Made by a program: the position numbers and the translations under genes. Positions 33,636 through 42,565 of a DNA stretch of 64,000 bases are shown here, one piece after another. The stretch is taken from positions 372,001 through 436,000 of the forward strand of contig NZ_JACRSP010000002.1 of the NCBI RefSeq assembly GCF_014384765.1, written 5' to 3'. This DNA comes from Feifania hominis. Lineage in GTDB: Bacteria > Bacillota > Clostridia > Oscillospirales > Feifaniaceae. Every line of letters starts with the position of its first letter. Position 1 is the stretch's first letter. Under the pieces are notes generated by a model. It worked only from the letters and a program-made list of their open reading frames with translations, did not search any database and had not been told where the DNA came from.

Positions 33636-36013
33636 CAGTTTCCTCCCAGGGCGACGGCAAAGACGCCGTCCCCCGCTGTCATGAGTGTGATATCGCCCTG
33701 CTCGTCGGTGCGGTAGAGTGCGTCTGCAAATCGCCCGTAGCGCGCGAGCACCTCCTCGTGCGGGTGGCCGTAGCTGTTGTCGGGCCCCACCGAAATCAGG
33801 GCGATTGACGGCGTGACCTCCATGAGAAACTCCGCGGTCGACGAGGTGTTCGAGCCGTGGTGGCCCACCTTGATCACATCCGCGTCAAGCGCGGCGCCCA
33901 AGTCGACCAGCGCCCGCTCGTCTCCCTGCTCGGCATCGCCCGTGATCAGTATTTCCGAGTCGTGGTAGTCGGCGAGAATGACAAGGCCGGAGTTCTCGTC
34001 GTCCCTGTCAATCTGGTCGGCGTAGATCGTGAGCACGAGATCGTCCCAGAGTGTGACGCTCATGTCCTGCTCGACGACACGCAGCTCGCAGCCGACCGCC
34101 TGCGCCGAGGCGGCGATGTCCTCATAGTAGCTGTTTCCCGGCGCCAGATAGGGCAGATAGACCACCGGAATCCGGTAGAGCTCGATCATCTCATCGAGGC
34201 CGTTCGCGTGGTCCTTGTGAAAGTGGGTGAGCACCGCCGCATCCACCGAGTGAATGCCGGCGGCGCGCAGATAGGCGTCAACCTGCTCAGACGGCATGCT
34301 CCAGTCGTCGCTGCCGCAGTCGAGCAACACGGCCCGGCCGTCCCGTGCGAGAAGCGTCGCGTCGCCCTGGCCGACGTTGACCATTGCATAGGTGAGAATG
34401 TCACTCTTTGCGGCCGGAAGCTCCGGCGACGCAACGCCGGCGGGCGCCGTGCCATAGCCGATCACCACCAGCAGAGCACCCGCGATGAGAACCGGGTAGA
34501 AGCGCACACGCCCTGCGGACTTTCGGCGTGTTTTGCTCTCCCGGCTGCGAAACCAGAAGTAGCCGCCGGTCAGTACCGCAATGCCCGCGAGCGCCAGCCA
34601 GAACCACGCCCAGTGGACGTCGATGCTCGCGAAAGGCAGCTTCGCCACAGCCTTTGTCACTGTCAGTATGTAATTGGCAACTTCCGTAACCGGCAAGGCC
34701 ACCAGCCTCCCCAGAAAGGCGACGGGTGAGACCGCCGCGAGAATGATGCTCAGGAAAAACAACACCGACACCGCAAACACGACAAGCAGATTGGACAGCG
34801 GCGCCGCCAGTGAAATGGTACCGAACTGAACGGCGAGTACCGGCACGGTGGCCGCCGTCGCTGAAAGTGATGTCGCAACCACAGCAGCCGCGCCGCCGAG
34901 CAGACGGACAGCCGGTTTCGGCAGACGGCTGCGCTCGATCGGCCGCCGAAACACACCTGAAAGCCGTGTCGCCCAGAGTACGATTCCGAGCGTCGCCGTG
35001 AAGCTCAGCTGCAGCCCCACGTCGCCCGCAGCATAGGGATTGACCACCAGAATGGCCGCAACCGCTGCGGCAAGGGAGGTCAGCGTGTCAGCCTCGCGGT
35101 AGCAGAGCACCGCCCCCTGCGCAATGAGAACCATGAGCGCGGAGCGGGTTGCCGACGGCGTACAGCCGGTCAGAAGCATAAAGGCGATCACACCGACCGA
35201 TACCAGAACGGCCTTTTTTCTCGGCCCGAGCCGCAGCGCGCCCAGCAGCGCCGTGAGAAGCGAAACCAGAAAGGCCATGTGCATACCGGAGACCGCCATG
35301 ATATGGGAGAGGCCTGCGCGGCGAAAACTGAGAATGGTCGCGTCGCGAAGTCCCTGCTTGTCCCCGAGCAGCACACCCGACGCAAGCCCGAGCGTCTCAC
35401 CGTCGAGATAGCGCGCAAGCCCCGCTCTCGCAGAGCGGTTGGCCGCGCGCAGATGGTAGTAGAGCGGCCGGCGCTGCGGCTGCTCCACCGTGAGCGCGCC
35501 GTCTTTTATTGAGCCTCTCAGATAGAGACCTTTCGCGCGGTTGTAGGCGTAGCTGTCAAAGCCGACGATCGGCGTCTCATAGAGCTTGAGGGTTGCGGTA
35601 AAGATCACTCGGTCACCTATTTGCAGCGGTTTGTCCCCCTCATAGAAGAGCCCCGCTTTCGGCCCGCCGAAGATCTTTTCCCCGTCCGCCTCGATCAGGC
35701 GGACCTGCTCGATGCGAAAGCCGTCGCCCTCGTAGGGAAGATCGGAAATCTCGGCGACATAGGTGTGCCGCTCGTCTGCGAGATCGGCCGCCGGTGTGTA
35801 GACAAGCGCGGTGTAGACGAAAAACTGCGCCGCTGCAGCCACTATGCCGAGCACCCAAAACGCCGTCTTCCACTGGCGGCGGGCATAGGCGTAGGCGGCC
35901 GCCGCCAGCACGCCCGCGAGCAGCAGGATGAGTGCGGCGCGCAGCGGCAGCTGCGAGAGGGCAAAGAGCGACGCAATGTAACAGAAGAGCATTCCCGCCA
36001 GGATCCGTTTCAC
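33635..36013 (-). CDS. comEC: ComEC/Rec2 DNA uptake channel
   Basis: 792 residues. ComEC forms the membrane channel through which single-stranded DNA enters during natural transformation. The order is typical: N-terminal helices with an OB-like DUF4131 domain (~50-180), the competence membrane domain (GLSHIMAVSGMHMAFLVSLL near residue 240, LTGCTPSATRSALMVLI) and a C-terminal metallo-beta-lactamase domain with VLTHFHKDHANGLDEM near 595 and VKVGHHGSNTSSTAEF. The GTG start at 36013 follows AGGGGGT; upstream codons lack a site. No other competence gene is in this window. Confidence 0.93.
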   Translation of the reverse strand: MKRILAGMLFCYIASLFALSQLPLRAALILLLAGVLAAAAYAYARRQWKTAFWVLGIVAAAAQFFVYTALVYTPAADLADERHTYVAEISDLPYEGDGFRIEQVRLIEADGEKIFGGPKAGLFYEGDKPLQIGDRVIFTATLKLYETPIVGFDSYAYNRAKGLYLRGSIKDGALTVEQPQRRPLYYHLRAANRSARAGLARYLDGETLGLASGVLLGDKQGLRDATILSFRRAGLSHIMAVSGMHMAFLVSLLTALLGALRLGPRKKAVLVSVGVIAFMLLTGCTPSATRSALMVLIAQGAVLCYREADTLTSLAAAVAAILVVNPYAAGDVGLQLSFTATLGIVLWATRLSGVFRRPIERSRLPKPAVRLLGGAAAVVATSLSATAATVPVLAVQFGTISLAAPLSNLLVVFAVSVLFFLSIILAAVSPVAFLGRLVALPVTEVANYILTVTKAVAKLPFASIDVHWAWFWLALAGIAVLTGGYFWFRSRESKTRRKSAGRVRFYPVLIAGALLVVIGYGTAPAGVASPELPAAKSDILTYAMVNVGQGDATLLARDGRAVLLDCGSDDWSMPSEQVDAYLRAAGIHSVDAAVLTHFHKDHANGLDEMIELYRIPVVYLPYLAPGNSYYEDIAASAQAVGCELRVVEQDMSVTLWDDLVLTIYADQIDRDDENSGLVILADYHDSEILITGDAEQGDERALVDLGAALDADVIKVGHHGSNTSSTAEFLMEVTPSIALISVGPDNSYGHPHEEVLARYGRFADALYRTDEQGDITLMTAGDGVFAVALGGN

Positions 36014-36063
36014 AGCCTCACCCCCTGCTGCTATTATACAGGCAGGACCCGGCGCTTTCAACA

Positions 36064-36096
36064 GAAAAGAGCGAAGCGCGTCTGCGCTTCGCTCTG
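36064..36096 (-). terminator. terminator of the alaS operon
   Basis: AGAGCGAAGCGC and GCGCTTCGCTCT form a 12-bp stem; on the minus strand TTTCTG follows. Confidence 0.8.
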
Positions 36097-36105
36097 TGTA
36101 CCGTA

Positions 36106-36804
36106 TCAGTTTGCTTTTCGAATCAGGCCCATCGGCGTCTGCTGACCGGACTGGCCGAGGGGGTTGTCGCGCAGGATCTTCGGCACAAGTTCCCGGTCGA
36201 CCTCCGGCCCCGATGCTCCGAGCACCTTGCCCTTGAGATCGTTGATGTCGACAATCGCCACTGGAATTCCAAGCCTCTGGGAGATGGACTTTGCCACCTC
36301 GTCCGGCTTATCCGGCCCGAGCACCACATACTTGTTGTAGGGCGGCAGCGTGTAGGGGGTCGGCCCGTCGATCGATTCCGCGCGGTAACCGGCGACCTTG
36401 TAAAACCATCCGCGTCGGCCGATGAGCTTGCCGATCGCCGAGCAGAACGCGGCAAAGAGAATGCGCATCGTGCCGCACTCGCGCAGCGCCATCTCCATCG
36501 TCTCAGGGATGCCGAGGCCGATGCCGTAGGGCGACTTGTAGACAAACTTGGTCAGAAACTTCGCAAGCGGCCGCGGGTGGATGTCTGTAAGCGGCACGGC
36601 GCGTCTCTGGGAGCAGGCGACCGATTTTTCGCTGATAAAGAGGATATCCCCCTCTTCGATGTGGGGCGTGACATACTCGGCCGCGACATCTACAATGTTG
36701 TGCTCAGCGGTCACAACACAGGTCTTGATCGGCAGGCGCAGATAGCTGACGCCGTCGACCTCCATGCACTCTTTTTTGCCCTCGTTGGCTTTTAATTCCG
36801 ACAT
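36106..36804 (-). CDS. CofE-like coenzyme F420-0 gamma-glutamyl ligase family protein
   Basis: 232 residues of PF01996. True CofE adds glutamates to coenzyme F420. Family features seen are RLPIKTCVVTAEHNIVDVAA at the start, HIEEGDILFISEKSVACSQR and DGPTPYTLPPYNKYVVLGPD, with VAIVDINDLKGKVLGASGPE near the end. Most Clostridia do not make F420, and no other F420 gene is here, so the substrate may be a different acid to which glutamate is joined. AAAGGAG lies before the ATG, 1 base after the phosphoribosyltransferase stop. It ends a four-gene operon under T-box control. Confidence 0.85.
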   Translation of the reverse strand: MSELKANEGKKECMEVDGVSYLRLPIKTCVVTAEHNIVDVAAEYVTPHIEEGDILFISEKSVACSQRRAVPLTDIHPRPLAKFLTKFVYKSPYGIGLGIPETMEMALRECGTMRILFAAFCSAIGKLIGRRGWFYKVAGYRAESIDGPTPYTLPPYNKYVVLGPDKPDEVAKSISQRLGIPVAIVDINDLKGKVLGASGPEVDRELVPKILRDNPLGQSGQQTPMGLIRKAN

Positions 36805-36805
36805 G

Positions 36806-37369
36806 CTATTCTCCTTTATCGTTTTTGAAAAACAGCGGCAGCGGCTCGAGATACTGGATGTCATGGCGCTCGGCCGCCTCGCCCTCGGCGAGAATCGCGA
36901 GCCGCCCGACCACCGTGCCGCCCGCGCGGCGCACGAGCTCCTCGAGCGCCTTGACCGACTCACCGGTGCTGATGACGTCGTCGACGAGCACCACACGCCT
37001 GCCTTTCATCAATTCCGCCTCATGCTGGTCGATGACCAGATGCTGTACTTTCTCGGTCGTGATGGATTTGACGTCCACCACAAAGGTTTCGCGCATATAC
37101 AGTTTTTCCATCTTGCGGGCGATAATATACTGGTTCTCGCCCATCTGGCGCGCCATTTCGTGAATCAGCGGGATGCTCTTCGCCTCGGCCGTGAGCATGA
37201 TGTCGTGCTCAGGCATCTTTTTGATCAGCTCACGCGCGCAGGCCACGGTCAGCTCAACGTCGCCGAAGATGACGAAAGCCGCAATTTCCAGCTCGTCGTT
37301 CACCCGGCAGATGGGCAGCTCCCGCGAGAGGCCTGCCACCTCAAGATGATAGGTTCTCTGTTCGCTCAT
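36806..37369 (-). CDS. phosphoribosyltransferase family protein
   Basis: 187 residues. The PRPP-binding loop is VVLVDDVISTGES (residues ~131-143) and MLTAEAKSIPLIHEMARQMG is the usual second strand-helix. The layout resembles adenine or xanthine phosphoribosyltransferase, but the hood region is not diagnostic and other enzymes of the complement lack; the base it uses is unknown. The start ATG at 37369 follows GAGGAGAG. It lies 14 bases behind the HIT gene and 1 base before the CofE-like gene, so the operon structure is tight and perhaps translationally coupled. Confidence 0.88.
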   Translation of the reverse strand: MSEQRTYHLEVAGLSRELPICRVNDELEIAAFVIFGDVELTVACARELIKKMPEHDIMLTAEAKSIPLIHEMARQMGENQYIIARKMEKLYMRETFVVDVKSITTEKVQHLVIDQHEAELMKGRRVVLVDDVISTGESVKALEELVRRAGGTVVGRLAILAEGEAAERHDIQYLEPLPLFFKNDKGE

Positions 37370-37383
37370 GATTCTCTCTCCTC

Positions 37384-37728
37384 TCAAACGAGTCGGTCTT
37401 TGGATACGGCAGCCCCCGAAAGCAGATGGAAGTGAAGATGTCTCACCGTCTGTCCAACGCTCTCGCCGCAGTTGGAGATGATGCGGTAATTGTCGCTCAC
37501 GCGCAGCGCGTCCGCAAGCCGGGGAATCACCTCAAAGATGCGCGCCACCGCGGCGCTGTTGTCCTCGTTGACGCCGTCAGCCGACGCGATGTGGGTCTTC
37601 GGCACCAGCAGAATGTGCACATCCGTCTGGGGGTTGATGTCATGGAATGCGAAAATCAAATCGTCCTCATAGACCTTTTTGCTGGGGATCTCCCCGGCGA
37701 TGATCTTGCAGAAAATACAGTCGTTCAT
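37384..37728 (-). CDS. HIT family nucleotide-binding protein
   Basis: 114 residues, the length of HinT-type nucleotide phosphoramidases that hydrolyse AMP-amines, including AMP-lysine or adenylates leaking from aminoacyl-tRNA synthetases. The histidine triad is RHLHFHLL (His97, His99, His101), and the N-terminal CIFCKIIAGEIPS carries the zinc Cys pair. It follows alaS by 14 bases, a sensible partner given that HinT can clean up aminoacyl-adenylates. GAGGAG precedes the ATG. Confidence 0.93.
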   Translation of the reverse strand: MNDCIFCKIIAGEIPSKKVYEDDLIFAFHDINPQTDVHILLVPKTHIASADGVNEDNSAAVARIFEVIPRLADALRVSDNYRIISNCGESVGQTVRHLHFHLLSGAAVSKDRLV

Positions 37729-37742
37729 CCGCGTGCTCCTCT

Positions 37743-40382
37743 CTATTTGACGGTGGAGGCGACAAGCCCCTCGACGATGCCGAGCGCCTCGTCCACCTTG
37801 GATGCATCCTTACAGCCCGCCATGGCGCTGTCCGGCCGGCCGCCGCCGTTGGCGCCGGTGACCTTGGCGACCTCGCGCACAATCGCGCCCGCGTTCATGC
37901 CCCGCTCTACCGCCTGCTTGCCGCAGACGGCGCAGAAGTTGAGCTTGTCGCCGCTGCCGCCGCAGAGCACCGCCACGACGTTCTCGTGCTTTGCCTTGAG
38001 ATCGTCGCCCGCCGTGCGCAGCGTGTCGGTTCCCGCTCCCTCGAGGCGGGCCGCGATCACCATGAGCCCCGCGATGTCTTTGGCGTTTGCCGTCAGATTG
38101 GCCGCCGCGTCGCTCGCACGCTTTGCCGCCTGCGCCTCGAGCTCGCGGTGCATGTTCTTATTCTCAGCCACAAGCGCCTGCGCGCGCTTGACAAGATCGG
38201 TCGCCGACGACTTGATCACGGCGGCAACCTCGTCGAGCTCCCGCTCTCTCTGCTCGAGCATCTGCAGAACGCCGAAGCCGGTCGTGCCCTCGATGCGGCG
38301 CACACCCGCCGCCACGGACGACTCGGAGAGTATTTTGAAAAGGCCCATCTTGCCGGTGTTCGCCAGGTGCGTGCCGCCGCAGAGCTCGGTCGACACGTCG
38401 CCCATCTTGACCACGCGCACCACGTCGCCGTACTTCTCGCCGAACAGGGCCATCGCGCCCATCTTTTTGGCTTCGGCCATGCTGGTCTCACAGACCGTGA
38501 CCTCAATCGCCTGCATGACCGCGATATTGACAAGACGCTCAACCTCGCAAAGCTCCTGCGGCGTGACGGCCGCGAAGTGGGTGAAGTCAAAGCGCACACG
38601 GTGCTCGTCGACATAGGAGCCCGCCTGCTCGACATGCTCGCCGAGCACGCGGCGCAGAGCCGCCTGGAGCAGATGGGCCGCGCTGTGGTTTCTCATGATG
38701 GCCTCACGGCGCTCGCGGTCAACCGTGCAGGTGACCGTGTCGCCGTCCATAAAGCTGCCCCGGGTCACGACGCCGCTCATCAGATACTTGCCGTCGGGCG
38801 TCTTGTGGCAGTCGGTCACACGAATCTCGCCGCCGGCGCCGGTGAGCGTTCCGGTGTCGCCCACCTGGCCGCCGCTCTCGGCATAAAACGCCGTGCGGTC
38901 GGTGATGACGGTCACCTCGTCGTCGGTCTGAACGCCTGTGACAAGCTCACCGTCCTTGATCAGCGCCATGATCTTCGCCTCGTTTTCGAGCGTCTCATAG
39001 CCGACAAATTCCGTCTTGAGCCCGCGGTCGAGCTTGCCGAGCACCGTCTCGGTCCAGGCGACCTCGCCGGCGCCGGCGCGCGCCGAGCGCGCGCGTTCAC
39101 GCTGCTGCTCCATGAGCTGTGCGAAGCCCTGCTCATCGGCGGCGAGCCCCTGCTCCTCGAGAATCTCGCGGGTCAGGTCAATCGGAAAGCCGAACGTGTC
39201 ATAGAGCTTGAACGCCTCGTCGCCCGGCAGCTCCTTTTTTCCGTCTCTCTTCAGCCCCTCGATCAGCTCGCCGAGGATGCTCATGCCCTGATCGATGGTC
39301 TGGTCGAAGCGCTCCTCCTCCATCTGGATGACCTTTTTGATGTAACCGCGCTTCTCCTCAAGTGCCGGATAGGCGTCCTTGCTCTCATTGATGACCGTGT
39401 CGCAGAGCTCGCTGAGGAAGCCCGGCTTGATGCCGAGCAGGCGGCCGTGGCGCGCCGCGCGGCGCAGCAGCCGCCGCAGCACATAGCCGCGCCCCTCGTT
39501 CGAGGGCAGCACACCATCGCAGATCATGTGGGTGGTCGAGCGGATGTGATCGGTGATGACGCGCAGCGAGACATCGGTCTTCTCATTCTGTTTGTAGGTC
39601 ACGCCCGCCATTTTCGCCGCGTGTTTGAGCACGTTTTGAATGGTGTCGACCTCAAAGAGGTTGTCGACGTTCTGCATGATGCACGCCAGGCGCTCAAGGC
39701 CCATTCCGGTGTCGATGTTCGGGTGGGCGAGCCGGTCGTAGTTGCCCTTGCCGTCGCTGTCAAACTGGGTGAACACCAGATTCCAGAACTCGATGAAGCG
39801 GTCACAGTCGCAGCCCACGGCGCAGTCGGGCTTGCCGCAGCCGTGCTCCGGGCCGCGGTCGAAGTAGAGCTCCGAGCAGGGGCCGCAGGGGCCGGTGCCG
39901 ATCTCCCAGAAGTTGTCCTCCTTGCCCAGACGCACCATGTGATCCTCGGGGATGCCGACTTTCTTGGTCCAGATCTCGAACGCCTCGTCGTCATCCTCAT
40001 AGATCGAAACATAGATGCGCTCGGGCGGCAGACCCATCACCTGGGTGGAAAACTCCCACGCCCAGGCGGTCGCCTCATTTTTGAAATAGTCGCCAAACGA
40101 GAAGTTGCCGAGCATCTCAAAGAACGTCCCGTGGCGGGCCGTCTTGCCGACGCGCTCGATGTCGGGCGTGCGGATGCACTTCTGGCAGGTGGTCACACGC
40201 TTGCGCGGCGGGGTGACCTCGCCCGTAAAATAGGGCTTGAGCGGCGCCATGCCCGAGTTGATCAGCAGCAGGCTCTTGTCATTCTGCGGCACGAGCGGAA
40301 AGCTCGGCAGGCGCAGATGCCCCTTGCTCTCGTAGAAGCTGAGAAACTTCTCGCGGATCTCGTTGAGTCCCATCCATTCCAT
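37743..40382 (-). CDS. alaS: alanyl-tRNA synthetase
   Basis: 879 residues, full length. The catalytic domain begins IREKFLSFYESKGHLRLPSF and includes RLLRRAARHGRLLGI. The editing domain has the zinc motif HSAAHLLQ near residue 567 and the CGGTHLANTGKMG motif near 669, and a C-terminal DHHA1/C-Ala part follows. All core motifs look intact. ATG at 40382 has GGAG 12 bases upstream; a second ATG three codons later is possible. It is the first gene of an operon with HIT, phosphoribosyltransferase and CofE-like genes, controlled by an alanine T-box. Confidence 0.97.
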   Translation of the reverse strand: MEWMGLNEIREKFLSFYESKGHLRLPSFPLVPQNDKSLLLINSGMAPLKPYFTGEVTPPRKRVTTCQKCIRTPDIERVGKTARHGTFFEMLGNFSFGDYFKNEATAWAWEFSTQVMGLPPERIYVSIYEDDDEAFEIWTKKVGIPEDHMVRLGKEDNFWEIGTGPCGPCSELYFDRGPEHGCGKPDCAVGCDCDRFIEFWNLVFTQFDSDGKGNYDRLAHPNIDTGMGLERLACIMQNVDNLFEVDTIQNVLKHAAKMAGVTYKQNEKTDVSLRVITDHIRSTTHMICDGVLPSNEGRGYVLRRLLRRAARHGRLLGIKPGFLSELCDTVINESKDAYPALEEKRGYIKKVIQMEEERFDQTIDQGMSILGELIEGLKRDGKKELPGDEAFKLYDTFGFPIDLTREILEEQGLAADEQGFAQLMEQQRERARSARAGAGEVAWTETVLGKLDRGLKTEFVGYETLENEAKIMALIKDGELVTGVQTDDEVTVITDRTAFYAESGGQVGDTGTLTGAGGEIRVTDCHKTPDGKYLMSGVVTRGSFMDGDTVTCTVDRERREAIMRNHSAAHLLQAALRRVLGEHVEQAGSYVDEHRVRFDFTHFAAVTPQELCEVERLVNIAVMQAIEVTVCETSMAEAKKMGAMALFGEKYGDVVRVVKMGDVSTELCGGTHLANTGKMGLFKILSESSVAAGVRRIEGTTGFGVLQMLEQRERELDEVAAVIKSSATDLVKRAQALVAENKNMHRELEAQAAKRASDAAANLTANAKDIAGLMVIAARLEGAGTDTLRTAGDDLKAKHENVVAVLCGGSGDKLNFCAVCGKQAVERGMNAGAIVREVAKVTGANGGGRPDSAMAGCKDASKVDEALGIVEGLVASTVK

Positions 40383-40429
40383 TGTCTTACAAATCTCCTT
40401 TATGGTAAACTTTTTTACTTTTTCAAACA

Positions 40430-40655
40430 GAAAAAATGCTCCGCTCCCCAAAACAGGGACGAAGCATACACACCGCGGTACCACCCTCATTGCGCCAGAG
40501 GCGCCACTTTGATCCTTAACGCGGACAAGACGTCGCGGGTTTGCCGCAAACTCAAGACCGGCTTTCGGACACGTCCGCCGGGGCGGCTCACAGCCAAGGC
40601 CACCCTCTCTGATCGGCTCATCCTGCCCTACTCTTGTCTCTCATCGTTCAAACTA
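40430..40655 (-). ncRNA. T-box riboswitch, alanine specific
   Basis: Read on the minus strand. Stem I starts near GAACGATGAGAGACAAGAGTAG (40650 downward), the distal AGAGAG..GGTGG loop follows, and a GCC specifier (Ala) in the context GAAAGCCGG lies at 40562-40560, before CTTGAG. The T-box sequence AGGGTGGTACCGCGG is at 40487-40473 and the terminator ATGCTTCGTCCC/GGGGAGCGGAGCAT with six T is at ~40468-40431. Uncharged tRNA-Ala would pair with both sites and allow transcription of alaS and the three following genes. Confidence 0.95.
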
Positions 40656-40671
40656 TTGAAAACACAACATC

Positions 40672-40700
40672 ATCTTACTGATTCCCGGCGGATTTGTCAA
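40672..40700 (-). promoter_or_regulatory. promoter of the T-box-alaS operon
   Basis: Perfect TTGACA (40700-40695), 17 bp, TAAGAT (40677-40672) on the minus strand, just ahead of the T-box leader. Confidence 0.85.
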
Positions 40701-40785
40701 GCGTTTGCCGCCCGGTTCCCCGCCGGGCCGGCGAAATTTTTCCACCCCGCTCCACCCGCTGCCCGACAGAGGAAAAGGGCGGCCT

Positions 40786-42414
40786 TCAGGAGCCGCCCTC
40801 AAGCGCGAGAATTCCCTCGGCGATCTCGCGGAACACGGGCGACGCGGCAACCGAGCCGCTCTTGCCATTTTCGACGAGCACGGTGATGACATACTGTGGG
40901 TCTTCAGCCGGAAAAAAGCCGGTGAAAAGGCCGTGGATAACGGCCTCGCCGTCCTCCCGCCAGCCGGTCTCGGCGCTCGCTGTCTTGCCGCCGGCTGTGC
41001 TCCCCTCGGGCACCGCCGTGGTACCTGTGCCGCTCTGGCAGGTCTGCTCCATCAGCGAGCGCACAAGCTCCGCCGTCCCCGGGCGTACGACCTGCTCGCC
41101 GCGCACGCCCTCGGCGGGCGTGAACGTGCCCGCTTCGTCCACCGTGCCCTCAATGAGGGTGAGCGGAAGCTTGTAGCCATCGTTTGCAAAGACCTGGGTC
41201 AGCTGCGCAAGCCCTGCGGGCGACGCCATGATTTCGCCCTGGCCGATGGCGGTGTTGGCAACAAGTGCCGGCGGTGCGCCGCTGCTCTTCTCGGGCAGGT
41301 TGCCCGCGCGGGCCGACAGGCCGTCGGCAAAGACGATCTTCTGATCGAGGCCCAGGCGCCGGGCCATGTCAATGATCTCGTTGTAGCCGGTGTCCTGCGC
41401 CATTTTGATGAAAAAGGGATTGCACGACTTGGTAAAGCCGCGGGTCAGATCGCTCCACCCGTGGCCGTTTGCATAGTGGCAGGCAAAGCGGCGCCCGCCC
41501 ACGGTGATGCCGCCGTCGCAGAAGACCGACTTGTCGTATGGCTTGCCCTCTTTTTCGCTGTAGGCCGCTGTGACGACAAGCTTGAAAATGGAGCCGACGT
41601 TGTAGTTTTCAAACGCCCGGTTGAGAAGCTCCCCGTTGTCGGAGCTGAGATAGTAGCTCATCTTCTGCAGCACAAAGCCCGGCTGGCTGACAACGGCGCG
41701 CAGCTTGCCGGTCTTGGCCTCGGCCACCACAATGGCCCCCTTTTCAAAGTGGTCGCGCGCAGCCTGTTCGGCAATGGCCTGAATTTTACTGTCGATGGTG
41801 AGCACGACGCCGCTCTTGCTGTCATAGTGCTCGGAGAAGATAGACACCGGCAGCCCCTCGAGTGGTTTTCCTGTCGCATCGAGGGTGACGGACGCCGTCA
41901 TCTCACCCCCGTCGGCGAGCAGCTCGTCGAACGCCTTTTCAATGCCCGAGAGACCGGCCAGCCCGTCTGCCGTGACATTGCCGAGAATGTGAGGCGCGAG
42001 GATCGCGCCCTCGTAGCGGCGCACGGTGTCGATGATCTTGAGCCCTTTCTGTTCGTCAAGGCGGCGGTTGACGGTGAGTGTGAACGGCGACTTGCGCTCG
42101 ACCTTTTTGAGCAGCTCCTCGTCGCTGATGTCGAGCGCGACGGGGCGCAGCAGCTCATAGAGCGCCTGGCGGTCGGCAAAAAAGGTCGGCTCGACAATGG
42201 CGGTGAGTGACTTGCCGTTGTTGACGAGCGCCACGCCGTTGCAGTCGTAGATGGTGCCGCGCTTTTTCGCGACGGTGAGCACCGCCTCCTGCTGCCGCTG
42301 GGCGGTCGCGCTGATCTCGGGCCCGCCGATGATGGCGAGAGACGCGACCTTGAGCGCCAGAATGCCCAGAATCACCACAAAGGTGCCGAAGATGGCAACA
42401 CTGCGCCGGTACAT
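40786..42414 (-). CDS. class B penicillin-binding protein (transpeptidase)
   Basis: 542 residues. One N-terminal membrane helix (VAIFGTFVVILGILALKVAS), a dimerisation-type region beginning KKRGTIYDCNGVALVNNG, and a transpeptidase domain. Active-site motifs are SIFK (SxxK) near residue 273, SCN (SxN) near 330 and KTAS near 476, where class B enzymes usually have KTGT/S. It should cross-link peptidoglycan, either in division or in sporulation; the sequence does not show which. The ATG at 42414 follows GGGAGGG. It appears monocistronic and is divergent from smpB. Confidence 0.88.
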   Translation of the reverse strand: MYRRSVAIFGTFVVILGILALKVASLAIIGGPEISATAQRQQEAVLTVAKKRGTIYDCNGVALVNNGKSLTAIVEPTFFADRQALYELLRPVALDISDEELLKKVERKSPFTLTVNRRLDEQKGLKIIDTVRRYEGAILAPHILGNVTADGLAGLSGIEKAFDELLADGGEMTASVTLDATGKPLEGLPVSIFSEHYDSKSGVVLTIDSKIQAIAEQAARDHFEKGAIVVAEAKTGKLRAVVSQPGFVLQKMSYYLSSDNGELLNRAFENYNVGSIFKLVVTAAYSEKEGKPYDKSVFCDGGITVGGRRFACHYANGHGWSDLTRGFTKSCNPFFIKMAQDTGYNEIIDMARRLGLDQKIVFADGLSARAGNLPEKSSGAPPALVANTAIGQGEIMASPAGLAQLTQVFANDGYKLPLTLIEGTVDEAGTFTPAEGVRGEQVVRPGTAELVRSLMEQTCQSGTGTTAVPEGSTAGGKTASAETGWREDGEAVIHGLFTGFFPAEDPQYVITVLVENGKSGSVAASPVFREIAEGILALEGGS

Positions 42415-42503
42415 AGCATCCCTCCCAACCAATTCTCCCCTTAGTTTGGGCGGGCGGCGGCGGTTTATGCGAAAACTGTAACGAAACCGTAATGGCCGCA
42501 CGG

Positions 42504-42531
42504 TTTACTTTCCGGTAAAATATGATATACT
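42504..42531 (+). promoter_or_regulatory. promoter of smpB
   Basis: TTTACT at 42504-42509 and TATACT at 42526-42531 are 16 bp apart; the ribosome binding site GGGAGGAGG and ATG follow. Confidence 0.7.
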
Positions 42532-42565
42532 TGTAACGGTACTTTTTGCCGGGAGGAGGGCTTTT

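Noticed and set aside
37986..40886. A 966-codon open frame on the plus strand opposite alaS, and similar long frames opposite other genes (for example 20549-22486 plus, 2308-3684 minus, 24959-26467 plus)
   Set aside because: They mirror well-supported genes, have no recognisable motifs or ribosome binding sites, and arise from GC-rich third codon positions.
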